Notes: generated from the sequence alone by a model not told the origin. Shown: positions 44,516-55,088, numbered from the stretch's first letter. The stretch is DNA of 64,000 nt from Rhabdophis nuchalis (GCA_039707465.1 CM077645.1:167167503-167231502); one strand, 5' to 3'. Made by a program: numbers and translations.

Positions 44516-44667
44516 CCGTAGAACAGGGGTCTCCAACCTTTGCAACTTTAAGTCTGAAGGACTTCAGCTCCCAAATCTTCTCCAGCCAGCAAAGCTGGCT
44601 GGAGAATTCTGGGAGCTGAAGTCCTTCAGACTTAAAGTTGCAAAGGTTGGAGACCCCTGCCGTAGAA
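44516..44667. mobile_element. hairpin hAT MITE 44524-44659 with perfect TSD CCGTAGAA
   Basis: Ends CAGGGGTCTCCAACCTTTGC and complement. The arms of about 65 bp are nearly perfect, differing only around 'CCCAAATCTTC' versus 'CCCAGAATTC'. CCGTAGAA is on both sides, 8 of 8 with central TA. Confidence 0.96.
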
Positions 44668-46354
44668 GATAGCTACTAATACTAAATCACTAGCAGCACT
44701 TCTGTAGTGATATGGTACAAACATAACACTCTGTTCTACTTTCATAAATCATTTGACATGAACACAGACAACAGAGAAGAACATTTATTTCTTATTTATA
44801 TATCTTTTCTGAAAAGATAAAACATATATGGTAAAGAGCATGGAATATAAAACTATTTCCTACCTTAAAATTTAACCCTAAAATGTTTTAACATGACTGC
44901 ATATCTTCACAAGCCATAGCCTTGAATTTTTGTTGGCATGTTATATAGCCTTCATCATCATATATTTTTATATTCTCATTAGATGAAAAAAGATTTAGCC
45001 ACATTTAAGAGAAAAAATAAGATAAGTTGGATATGTGTTACTAATTGTCTATTTTCTTTATTTTATCAAATCATGAATCTCAACTTCTCAAACCATAAGT
45101 ATAATTTCCAAATAGATTAAAAGGCAAGTTTGGAAGTATATATTTTGTAAGTTTCCTAAGTAAAGATTTGGCCTGCTTGTATCTATGTTTTGAGTTATGA
45201 TCAGCAACTGTTTCTTTTTTGGATTAAAAAAAAACCCACTCCTGAATCAAGTGCCATGGTGATGGAGATAAAGAGGTTGATATGAATCAGTTAGATCATG
45301 CCTTGGCATAGCTTATTCTAAAACTTTTGTCTGGATTTCAAAAGTAATGGGAAAAACAATTCCAGCCATTTGGCTAAATGGTTTTCCAATCTTGCTAATG
45401 TTCTTATTTTTATCTTGGGAAGTTATGCTTCTAACCCTTTAAAATATAATTGCAATGCATAACACTTGATGTCATAATAAATAGAATAACAATTATTCTA
45501 TCCCAAAAATGAAATTTAACAAATGGCAGCAGGCGAGATTGAAAACGTTGAAATTTACAGATTTGCATCCAGATGTATTACTGAAATAAATGCCCTTGAA
45601 AATGAACTTTCAGCTTGTTTTGGGAATCTCTCAATTTTGAAATACCAAAACTGCACTTTTTTTGGGGGGGGGTATGCAAGAATAAATGCCTTTGTCTCAT
45701 GGCAAGTGTGGGGCAGTGGTGGGGGTAATTTACTTCAGGGCAATGCTTATGAGGAATCTGTTCTTTTTCCCACTGTGTGTACATGTGACACTTGGCTGAG
45801 ATTTAATGCCAACACTGTCTACAGGGATGAAACTTCCATTGTCAGGAGGTGGAGCAAGCTTATTGGCACATAAACCAGCACACAGCATCCTGTTGCTGAG
45901 TGCATTAGATATAAATCTCCTCAGTACTGATCTTCTTGAATGTAAAGCAAATAGGATCGCACATTTGTGAGGTAATCAGAGAAGCTGAATTAGCAGCCCC
46001 TCCTCATAACTGAAATTGGGCAGATGAAGCATAAAAATCTTGACTTTTTAGCCAGCCAGGAGAAAAGGAAAGGGAAAAAAAAAATCCCCTCATTTAAAAA
46101 TTTGTCTGTTTCTAGCTCTGAGCTCACTCTCTACTTGCAATCCTTTGTTTATCTCGGAGAGATCTGAGGCCCACCCTCCTTAACAGACTGGAATTGAGCC
46201 CAGTCAGTATGACCATGAAACAGGCAGAGGCTTGTCAGAGACCTCCACTGAGATGGAGTTACTTTTATAGCTCCACAGAGGCTGCCGGGCCTTCCAGGAG
46301 TTAAACTTGGCCCCTCCAGTACATTACTTCTATAGAACTCAGAAGCACAGCAAT
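44668..46354. other. no recognisable gene or repeat
   Basis: Moderately AT-rich and apparently low-copy. A 116-codon frame at 45523-45873 has no family I recognise and spans a run of ten G at 45662-45671. I do not call it a gene. Confidence 0.45.
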
Positions 46355-46393
46355 GTCTCTTCCAGACTGGAGCAGCTCCAGTCTGGAAGAGAC
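46355..46393. repeat. 39-bp palindrome
   Basis: Two perfect 19-bp arms, GTCTCTTCCAGACTGGAGC and its exact complement, separated by one A. No flanking duplication or known MITE sequence surrounds it. Confidence 0.95.
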
Positions 46394-47285
46394 AACCGGC
46401 TTCACTTGAACAGACAAAGGAACAGTGTAACAATGCCACCTTCCTTAACTGGTCTCCAGGGGAACTGTGGATTCTGGCAACAAGGAGTATTCGTAATTGA
46501 CATAGCCAAAAAGCACTGATGAACAGCTATTGATCTGCACCTGTTCTTCCCTTTTCTTCATGCAATGTCTGGAAGATCAGGATTTTGAGAAAGCTATGGT
46601 GATTTCCATTCCTTTCTCATTCTCTTCTCCAATCTATCAGTTATCTACTTCTACAAACAGCCTGGCTTTTCACATCTTGTTCTTTCCCTTCCCCCCCTTC
46701 CCTCTTTCTTCTTTCTTCTGGCACTACCTGTTAACTTTAGCTTCCCGGACTAAGATGTGTGACGGTATCTGCCCTCCTGCTTATTCCAGGTTTTCTCTCT
46801 GTAACTCAAAGAAAACAGCTTGTACAGAGAGCCTATGCCCTTTTCCCTAGAGACCACAGTGGGCTTGCTGGATTGCCCATTGCTTTTCTCTTCGTACTAT
46901 TTGAATACTGTTCTATTGAATAGTAATTCCTTAGATACTGCTATATACAGTACTGTCCTTTGCCATTGACTGTTTCTTCTTCATTGAGACTTTCATGAAT
47001 ATTTCTGATGTTTGTTTTGTTATTCCCCTAACATCAGTTATTGCTTTAAGGCTATTTCCACATCGATTACTACTTTCTCATTTGTGGTGTTCTCATTTCC
47101 ATGTTTTTACTGTGCTGTCCCTTACTCTGAGGTTTCTGTGGTCAGTTTTTAGGTCCCTATTCTCTAAAATACTCTTTAGCTAAAAGATTCTTCTTGCATA
47201 TTGGTTCCTATTATTCAATCCTTCATCTGTTGCTCTAGAGTTACAAAGTTCATTATATCATCCTTAGGGTCATGCTGTGGTTTTG
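46394..47285. other. no recognisable gene or repeat
   Basis: Pyrimidine-rich on the plus strand; no domain found. Confidence 0.45.
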
Positions 47286-47353
47286 TGTATACACAAATAT
47301 ATGTATGTGTATGTATATGTATGTATAATTTTATACATATGTACTGCACATGA

Positions 47354-47355
47354 CA

Positions 47356-47423
<68 letters not shown>

Positions 47424-47424
47424 A
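47354..47424. repeat. compound (CT)n(GT)n(GA)n microsatellite
   Basis: About 12 CT, 16 GT and 7 GA units in succession. The CT and GA ends are complementary and could pair across the GT loop. Confidence 0.95.
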
Positions 47425-47708
47425 TAAAATTGGTTTTGTTCCTTTCATCATTATGAGTACCATCTAGAACAGGGGTCCCCAACTCCCGGTCCGCGGACTG
47501 GTGCCGGTCCGCAGCTTCATAAAAACTGGGCCGCAGGGCCGGAGAGGAGGAGGAGGGAGCAGCCCCCTGGGCAGAGGATGGCCAAGAGCGCCTCCAACAG
47601 CTCCTTCCGACGGCCACCGGGGCGCACTTTCCGGGGCTTCCAGGAGGGGCCAGCATGTCAGTGAGGAGGTTACGGCTGCCTCATCCCGGGCGGGCGGGCG
47701 GAGAACCT

Positions 47709-47813
47709 GAGCTGCGGCTACCTTAAGCACCATCCGGGCGTGCACGCCCACCTCTCTTCCAGCCGCGTGTGGCGCCCGGATGGCCTCGGCGACACTTAAG
47801 GTAGCAGCAGCTC
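47709..47813. repeat. GC-rich inverted repeat inside the hAT element
   Basis: Arms GAGCTGCGGCTACCTTAAG and CTTAAGGTAGCAGCAGCTC (one mismatch), with inner complementary blocks CCATCCGGGCG and CGCCCGGATGG. Confidence 0.85.
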
Positions 47814-47938
47814 GGGTCCTCCGCCCGCCCGTCCGTTCGCTGCTTGGGGGGGGGGGAAAGAGGGAGGGAGAGAATGACAGGCACACAGAGCGACAGACTT
47901 AGAGAGGCAGAAATAGAGAGAGAGAGGGAGAGAGGTAA

Positions 47939-47970
<32 letters not shown>
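47939..47970. repeat. (CA)n microsatellite
   Basis: About 15 pure CA units inside the hAT element. Confidence 0.9.
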
Positions 47971-47973
<3 letters not shown>

Positions 47974-48065
47974 GACAGAGGTGGGTGGAGGGAGGAGAGC
48001 GACAGATACAGACAGAGAGAGAGAGAGAGAAACAGAGAAAGAGAAAGAAAGAAAAATAGAAAAAG

Positions 48066-48652
48066 ATGAATGGTGGGAGGGAGGGAGTGAAGGAAAGAAG
48101 GGGGAGGAAGGAGGAAGGGAGGGGTGAAAGAAGGAAGGAAGGAAGGAGAGAGAGGGAAGGAAGGAGAGGGAGGGAAGGAAGGAAGGAAGGAAGGAAAGGG
48201 ATGGAGGGTAGGAGGGAGGGAAGGAAGGAAGGAAAGGGAAGGAAGGAAGGAAAGGGATGGAGGGTAGGAGGGAGGGAAGGAAGGAAGGAAGGAAGGAAGG
48301 AAAGGGATGGAGGGTAGGAGGGAGGGAAGGAGGGAAGGAAGGAAGGAAGGAAGGAAAGGAATGGAGGGTAGGAGGGAGGGAAGGAAGGAAAGGGATGGAG
48401 GGTAGGAGGGAAGGAAGGAAGGAAGGAAAGAAGGAAGGAAAGGGATGGAGGGTAGGAGGGAGGGAAGGAGGGTAGGAGGGAGGGAAGGAAGGAAGGAAGG
48501 AAAGGGATGGAGGGTAGGAGGGAGGGAGGGAAGGAAGGAAGGAAGGAAGGAAGAAAGGAAGGAAGGAAAGGGATGGAGGGTAGGAGGGAGGGAAGGAAGG
48601 AAGGGAAGAAGGGGGACGGAGACAATGGAAGGAAGGAAGGAAAGGAAAGGAA
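48066..48652. repeat. GGAA microsatellite with higher-order structure
   Basis: Tracts of GGAA units are separated by a near-constant spacer GGGATGGAGGGTAGGAGGGA that recurs about eight times at intervals of about 33-65 bp. One spacer reads GGAATGG. The strand is entirely purine except for rare bases. Confidence 0.95.
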
Positions 48653-49550
48653 ATAATCTATTTTCCTATTTCCTTCCACCTCAAGCTACCTTTTTGGTTA
48701 ACCAGGTTAAAGATCTATTTTTCTCCCAGTGGTCATTTCAAAGGAATCACATCCTCTGAGTCATTTCCTGGATTCAAACCAGCATCCCAAAGAGTCATGG
48801 GCTGCCTTTATATATAACGAGTGCCCATAAATCCATTTTTTACCATCTTCAGAAGACCAAAGACCAGCCAGAAATGGAAGAAAGAAAGAAAGAAAGAACG
48901 TATGACCACAATTGAGCCCAAAATTTTGGTTGCTAAGCATTAAGTGAGTTTCACCACATTTTCCAAGTTGCCCACGCCCACCGGGTCACATGACAACTGA
49001 GCCACTCCCATAAAACAGGCCACACCTTTTGGCTCTCAAAAGAAATTTCAGTAGTGGTACTGTTGATATTTGGCTCTATTGATTAATAGGTTTGCCCACC
49101 ACTGCCCTAGAGGGTCAAGTGAGCCGACTCCCCCCCCGCGTGCGCTTGCGCCGCCTGTTCCCCCTCCCCTCCTCCTCCTCTAGGCCAGCCGGTGTGCAGA
49201 ATTTTCTTTAAAATGAAACCAGTCCCTGGTGCAAAAAAGGTTGGGGACCCCTGATCTAGAACATAGAATTGACTGTTGAGGGACTGGGGATTCAGTGTAA
49301 AAGAGGAAGGTGAAACATCCGTTCTGTTTTTATATATGTAGACAGATATCCAAACTCATGACACACATTTCTCCGGAAAGCCTGGAATGAAGATCATTCA
49401 AGCTATGAAAGGATATTTGTACCATATGCTGTTTCCCCCTCATATCTTTGTGAAATGCTCTGTCATGATGAAACAATCTAACAGGATTGGGGGGGGGGAA
49501 ATAAATGTGGGGGTTGTGAACTTAAGAAAATGTGGACGTGAAGGATTCTC

Positions 49551-51695
49551 TTGAATTCATTATGGTTCCGCCCCAGGCTTCTAATGGACCCGGAAAGGTT
49601 CCAGAGGGAGCTTGGGCCAATTCCTGTGACCCTGCCCCGCGACTCGACTGAGGACCTAGTGGCCGCATGGTTAAGTGCGGCTGCGGGGGCCTTGGACCGA
49701 GTCGCGCCCTTGCGGCCTCTCTTGCGGCGACGAATCACCCAGGCTCCTTGGTTTACTAAGGAGCTCCGGGGGATGAAACACCACAAGAGACGCCTAGAGA
49801 GCAGATGGAGATCCTCTCGCTCCGAAGCCGACCGAACACTAGTGAGAACCCATATTAGGGCTTACTTAGTGGCGATAAAGGTGGCCAAACGTGAGTATTG
49901 TGCCACCCTAATTGCATCCGCAGATAACCGCCCTGCCGCCCTGTTTGGAGTGACCCGCTCCCTCCTTCACCAGAGGCCGCGGGAAGCCCCTCTACAAGGG
50001 CGAGCAGAGGAATTTGGGATTTATCTGCAGGAGAAAATCACTCGGATTCGGAATGAGCTACCCTCCATCGACGGTGGTCCTGTGGGACTGTCCGAGACTA
50101 GTCTTGAGGTTCCATCTTGGGAGGAGTTTGACTTTGTTACCACCGAGGATATGGACAGGTTGTCAAGGAAACTTAGGGCGACCACATGTTTATTGGACCC
50201 GTGTCCCTCCTGGCTTGTACTGGCATCCTGGAAGACGACACGAGGCTGGCTCCAGGGCATTGTCAATGCATCTTTGAGTGAGGGGTCCTTACCTTCCGTC
50301 TTGAAAGAGGCGGTGGTGAGGCCCCTCCTCAAGAAGCCGTCCCTGGACCCAGCTTTATTAGAGAACTATCGTCCGGTCTCCAACCTTCACTTTCTGGTGA
50401 AGGTTGTTGAGAGTGTGGTAGCCCAACAGTTTCCGCGACACCTGGAGGAAATTGATTATCTAGACCCGCGCCAGTCCGGCTTCCGACCCGGTCACAGTAC
50501 TGAGACGGCATTGGTCGCGTTGGTTGATGATCTCTGGAGGGCGCGGGATAGAGGTTATTCCTCTATCCTAGTCCTGTTAGACCTCTCAGCGGCTTTCGAT
50601 ACCATCGACCATGGTATCCTATTGCACCGACTGGGGGGGTTGGGGCTGGGAGGCACCGTTCTGCGGTGGTTCTCATCTTACCTCTCTGGTCGGTCGCAAT
50701 ATGTGTTGACGGGAGGGCAGAGGTCGACCTCGAGGCCTCTCCTATGTGGGGTCCCTCAGGGGTCGGTCCTCTCGCCCCTCCTTTTCAACACATATATGAA
50801 GCCGCTGGGTGAGATCATCCGTGGTTTCGGGGTGGAGTACCATCTGTACGCTGATGACACTCAGTTGTACATATCCATCCCAGACCACCCCAACGATGCC
50901 GTCGAAGTGCTGTCCCGGTGTTTGGAGGCCGTACGGATCTGGATGGGTGGTAACAAACTCAAGCTCAACCCTGCCAAGACCGAGTGGCTGTGGTTTCCGG
51001 CACCCCGGTTCAGCCAGATTACTCCAACTCTGGCCATTGGGGGCGAAACATTGGCCCCCGTGGAGAGGGCGCGCAATTTGGGTGTCCTCCTGGATTCCCG
51101 GCTGTCCTTGGAGGACCATGTGGCAGCCGTGGCCAGGGGGGCGTTTCATCAGGTACGCCTGATGCGCCAATTGCGCCCCTTACTGGACCGGGCTGCCCTT
51201 CGCACAGTCACTCAAGCTCTTGTGACGTCCCGTCTCGACTACTGTAATGCTCTCTACATGGGGCTTCCCTTGAGGTGCACTCGAAAGCTACAGCTAGTCC
51301 AAAACGCAGCCGCGCGGGTAATTACGGGAGCTACCAGAAGCTCCCATATAACACCAATCCTGCGCGAGCTGCATTGGCTTCCTGTGGTCTTTCGGGTGCG
51401 CTTCAAGGTCTTGACGACCATCTTTAAAGCGCTCCATGGCTCGGGGCCTAGTTATATGCGAGACCGTCTCGTGCCCCATACATCCCTTAAACCGATACGC
51501 TCCCACAGAGAGGGCCTTCTCAGGGTGCCGTCGGTCGGACAATGCCGACTGGCGACACCCAGGGGAAGAGCCTTCTCTGTGGCGGGCCCTGCCCTTTGGA
51601 ACGACCTACCCCCTGAACTCCGGACTATCACCGACCTCCGCCTCTTCCGCCAATGTCTAAAGACATACTTTTTTCATCAAGCCGGCCTAGCCTAA
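49551..51695 (+). CDS. LINE reverse transcriptase (ORF2-like), 714 codons, uninterrupted
   Basis: The largest open frame in the window. The first residues come from flanking DNA; family sequence begins at about residue 4 ('WFRPRLLMDPERFQRELG'). Residues about 250-500 form the RT domain: 'VVRPLLKKPSLDP' (255-267), 'QSGFRPGHSTETAL' (from about 308), motif A 'LLDLSAAFDTIDH' with catalytic Asp at 344, 'CGVPQGSVLSPLLF' (399-412) and motif C YADD at 433-436. The C-terminal domain has 'SRLDYCNALYMGLPL' (from 560) and 'LHWLPVVFRVRFKVL' (from 607). The stop follows 'HQAGLA'. The N-terminal endonuclease, whose last part survives in copy B, was removed by 5' truncation, so this protein could copy RNA but not nick target DNA. 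Expression is doubtful, since no LINE promoter precedes it. Confidence 0.9.
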   Translation: MNSLWFRPRLLMDPERFQRELGPIPVTLPRDSTEDLVAAWLSAAAGALDRVAPLRPLLRRRITQAPWFTKELRGMKHHKRRLESRWRSSRSEADRTLVRTHIRAYLVAIKVAKREYCATLIASADNRPAALFGVTRSLLHQRPREAPLQGRAEEFGIYLQEKITRIRNELPSIDGGPVGLSETSLEVPSWEEFDFVTTEDMDRLSRKLRATTCLLDPCPSWLVLASWKTTRGWLQGIVNASLSEGSLPSVLKEAVVRPLLKKPSLDPALLENYRPVSNLHFLVKVVESVVAQQFPRHLEEIDYLDPRQSGFRPGHSTETALVALVDDLWRARDRGYSSILVLLDLSAAFDTIDHGILLHRLGGLGLGGTVLRWFSSYLSGRSQYVLTGGQRSTSRPLLCGVPQGSVLSPLLFNTYMKPLGEIIRGFGVEYHLYADDTQLYISIPDHPNDAVEVLSRCLEAVRIWMGGNKLKLNPAKTEWLWFPAPRFSQITPTLAIGGETLAPVERARNLGVLLDSRLSLEDHVAAVARGAFHQVRLMRQLRPLLDRAALRTVTQALVTSRLDYCNALYMGLPLRCTRKLQLVQNAAARVITGATRSSHITPILRELHWLPVVFRVRFKVLTTIFKALHGSGPSYMRDRLVPHTSLKPIRSHREGLLRVPSVGQCRLATPRGRAFSVAGPALWNDLPPELRTITDLRLFRQCLKTYFFHQAGLA

Positions 51696-51912
51696 CCTCC
51701 CATGAGGACTGTAGAAAAGTTTTAAATTGGGTTTTAATTAATAATTGGTTTTAGCACAGGTTTGGGATTTAATATATATTTTAAATTATTTATGTTCTAT
51801 TTTTGTATGTTTTTTAAATTTCCTGTGCGCCGCCCTGGGTCCTTTGCGGAGAAGGGCGGGATATAAATGTAATAAAATAAAATAAATAAATAAAATAAAT
51901 AAATAAATTATG
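49560..51912 (+). mobile_element. L2-type (CR1 superfamily) LINE, 5'-truncated copy E
   Basis: Starts abruptly at about 49560 ('TATGGTTCCGCCCCAGGC'). Contains the RT frame, a 3' UTR of about 130 bp, the GGGTCC-type hairpin at 51829-51860 and an AAATA/AAAT tail to about 51912. It is of the same subfamily as copies B and F. The UTR closely parallels copy B ('AGTTTTAAATTGGGTTTT'). Target duplications are not certain. Confidence 0.92.
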
Positions 51913-51946
51913 AATAAGTGGCAGCTATATTTACTTTCCTAGCATA

Positions 51947-52087
51947 CTCTAAAGCAGGGATGTCAAACTGGTGACCTGTGGGCCAGATGCATCATGCACC
52001 CCACCCCAGCTCTGTGAATGGAAAAATGTCACAAAACATCATGTGACGGCAACATGATGTGGCAAATTTGACACCCGTGCTAAGTAG
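51947..52087. mobile_element. hAT MITE 51955-52079
   Basis: Ends CAGGGATGTCAAACTGG and 'AAATTTGACACCCGTG'; same family as 32613 and 34183. The left flank CTCTAAAG has central TA. The right flank CTAAG... would match only if two bases were lost. Confidence 0.75.
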
Positions 52088-54159
52088 TTTCTCATTATTT
52101 TGGGTATTCACCTTATATCAAAAAGCAACTTTTACTGAAAAAGACTCTGTCCTTTTAATAGAGCTAAAGATCCAGAATTTAGACGATAGTACAGAGATGT
52201 TACTTTAGATACAGGGGTTGCTTGCAGTGGTTTTGAATTCAAGTCAAGAATTTATGGCCAAATCTGTCCAGATTTCCACTGTTGGGGTGTTTGCCATGTT
52301 TCAATTGCCAGAATGTATCATTGCTGATATAGGAATCTCTAATTAACCAAGAATGCAATCCGCTTTGGAAAAGATGGTTTCACACATTGTAATAAGGCAT
52401 TTACTAAACTTATGGCAAGATATGCTATCAGAACCCAGCCAACTGTGACTAATTCAATAAATCATTGTGAAACTAAACACATTTCACAGAATTTTTTTCT
52501 TATCAAGGCCCTGAACTTGTCACATTCCATCTATATAAATAACACTGCCTGTTAGGATTTGTCATAGGAATTTCTGATTTGGCTACTAAGACTGTACAAA
52601 GCCTTGAAGGAGTGCTCCATTTTGATCAGGACTTTCATGAAACATCTCTTTAATGTGGTTCTACAAACTGAAGTGTTGTCCCATTCTAGGTCATGTCAGG
52701 CGTCCTGCACTACATCAAAGCAGTTACTTTGTAGGTCAGAAATCCGAAGGCAAAAGTCCTTTCAATCAAAGCAAAGAAGATGAGAAATAGTATTGGTCAG
52801 AGGCTAAATGGAGGAGAAAGACAACATGGAGAGTAAGAAAAGAGCAAAGACAGCTCAGAACTAGTTGCTTGTTCTGGCAGCAACTAGCATAGATGGAGCA
52901 GCAGTGTGAAATTATGTCTCTTTCCCCCTCTGCAAAATTTCACTATAAATGGATTTTCTTCAGGAGAAATAGAAAAAACAAATCCTTCTAGCACTTAAAT
53001 GATCCTTTCCATCCTTTTGAAACTTCCATACAGAGGGGCTATTATATAAAGGATGCTGAGGAAAGACCACTGCCTACAACCTTACAGGAGGGCCCCCAAG
53101 CCAAGCCTATAAAGCCTCCAGATTAACCTCTCTTTCTTTCATTTCTTATGGAAGGCACCAAGAGGCCCAATTTTCTCTCTGTATATTTTCAACATAGATC
53201 ACACAATACAAAGTAAGTTTTCATGAAACTGGTTTCCATAATAAAACATTCAGCTGAAAATATTTATTCATAAATCTTTTTTACTATCATTAGATACTTG
53301 AAGCCTCCACAGTAACGTGAATGGATTGGAAGCTACATTGCTACTTGGCCTTAAACTTCTCAAGAGACTGAAATGTTAACATCTGGTTTGTATTTAGAAT
53401 TTGCGGAAGTGCTTGTTCTAGTAAAATGAAACTTTTAGTTAGTGACAAAAGAAAGAAAAACCTACCTTAGGAAAAAAAAGGTAGGAAGATTGCTGGATGT
53501 AAGAATTCAAGGTTCCCAGACCACAAGAATTTTAATTGCCACGGCATATAAAGGCTTCTTAGATGAAGAGTGTGTAACAGAAGGCCCATTTAGTGGTGTT
53601 TACTTTAGGCAGTGAAGCAATTATGATTTCTGTGTGCAGAAACTACTCCATGAAGGATTTTTTTTCTTTTAAGTTGACAGCATTTTAAAACAGAACTTTT
53701 TGCTTTTCTCTGAACTATCATTGTAAAACATTTTCAGAAATATCTTTACTTAGCATTAGCATTTGTTTTTCATTATTAATCTGACAGCTCTCCTTTGATG
53801 GATTGAACCAGAATTATATTGCGAATGCATTGTTGAATATTCATTTTAATGTTTAATAGATTGAGAAATTCAGCCATAAAGCCATCGTTTTGCAAATTTC
53901 TGATAATTTTCCTTTCTTGTTCATAAACAATATATGCATTTAAAATAAATTCATCAAGATTTCTATACTGTGGTATTCCACAAAACATCCCTGGCCCTCA
54001 TCTTTTCAGAACTGTACTTTTCAGAAAAGATTGTCCCTCACTTTTTCACGTATTCAGAGTCTTCCTCGCTTGCCTCTAACCAAGGCATGAACATGCCCCT
54101 AAAAATTGTTTTTGCTGCCCTGTCCTTGTAAAGTTCTCATTTCATCCTCAGGCCACACC
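52088..54159. other. no recognisable gene or repeat
   Basis: AT-rich, apparently low-copy DNA with only short frames such as 53776-53988, which show no domain. Confidence 0.5.
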
Positions 54160-54610
54160 TGAGGTCCTAGAAAGAGAGTGGAGAAGATAAACAAAGAGGC
54201 CTGGAGGCTAAATCCTATCAAGGATAACTAAAGGGACTATATATGTTTAACTTAATGAAGAGCAGACCGAGGGAAGATACTATAGAAGTCTTCCAATACT
54301 TGGAGGACTGTCACAGGAAACTAGGCATCAATTTATTCTTCAAAGCACCCGAGGACAGAACAAGAAGCAAGGGGTGGAAACTGATCAAAGGGAGATCCAG
54401 CCTAGAAATAAGGAGGATTTCCCGATGGTGAGAACTAACAGTGGAACAACTGGCCTCCTAGAAATTTGATTGCTCCATTACTGAAGATTTTCAAGAAAAC
54501 AATCATTTCTCTAAGTTGTTATGAGAACTCTTGCCTTGGATGGGGAGTTAGACTAGAAGATCTCTAAGGTGCCCTCCAATCCTATGATTCTAAGAATCTA
54601 TGTTCTATTA
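54160..54610 (+). pseudogene. CR1-type LINE, 3' part
   Basis: Plus-strand frame 'LERVEKINKEAWRLNPIKDN' then a stop, followed by 'PREDTIEVFQYLEDCHRKLG' and 'RTRSKGWKLIKGRSSLEIRR'. After another break, 'EQLAS' appears. The 3' end 'TTAGACTAGAAGATCTCTAA' is followed by CCTATGATTCTAAGAATCTATG, degenerate copies of the CR1 terminal octamer. Several stops; dead. It is older than the CR1-L3 copy at 56.2 kb. Confidence 0.8.
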
Positions 54611-54717
54611 TATATTTGAAAAGAGACAAATTGGAAACATAAACTAGCATCCATTCAGAAATTATTTTAAAAGGGGGAACAATTGTAACATTGTGGTCTC
54701 ACCTATGTACTAGGATT

Positions 54718-55088
54718 CTCTACAGCAGGGGTCCCCAACCTTTTTTGCACCAGGGACCAGTTTCATGTTAAAAAAATTCCATGGACCAGTGGCGATGGCT
54801 TGGCCGGTGTAGAGGGGGAATGGGGGGAGGGGGAACAGGCGGTGCATGCGTGTGCAGGGGGGGTGAGTCGACTCACTTGCCCCTCTCAGGCCCCCAACGG
54901 CGCAAGTGGCCATGCCTGCACTCTCCTGCTCCTGGTGCGCACTCTGCCCAGGGGGCTGCCCCCTCCTCCCTCCTCCTCCTCTCCGGCCCTTTCTAAGAGT
55001 TGCACCGCTCACTGCGGCCCAGTTCCTATCAAGCCATGAACCGGCACCGGCCCGCGGCCCGGGGGGGTTGGGGACCCCTGCTCTACAG
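54718..55088. mobile_element. hAT element 54726-55080 with perfect TSD CTCTACAG
   Basis: Ends CAGGGGTCCCCAACCTTTTT and 'GGGGGGGTTGGGGACCCCTG'. CTCTACAG is on both sides, 8 of 8 with central TA. The GC-rich interior shares 'CCCAGGGGGCTGCCC' and 'CTCCTCCTCCTCTCCGG' with the element at 47470, in reverse orientation. No transposase. Confidence 0.96.

Larger units (their letters stand above)
47462..49261. mobile_element. large hAT-type element 47470-49253 with perfect TSD ATCTAGAA
   Basis: Ends CAGGGGTCCCCAACTCCCGG and 'AAAAAGGTTGGGGACCCCTG'. ATCTAGAA is on both sides, 8 of 8. Total is 1,784 bp. Contents in order: a GC- and CpG-rich 350-bp block (47500-47850), (CA)n and (GA)n runs, a GGAA higher-order array, a fragment of the 'TAGTCCT' TIR family (48900-48965) and a MITE-like piece (48970-49110). 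A 355-bp relative is at 54726. No transposase is encoded; proline- and serine-rich frames come from the repeats. Confidence 0.92.

Noticed and set aside
47939..48679. 246-codon minus-strand open frame rich in Pro, Ser, Phe and Leu
   Set aside because: It is the translated complement of the GGAA array; purine repeats leave several frames open on both strands.
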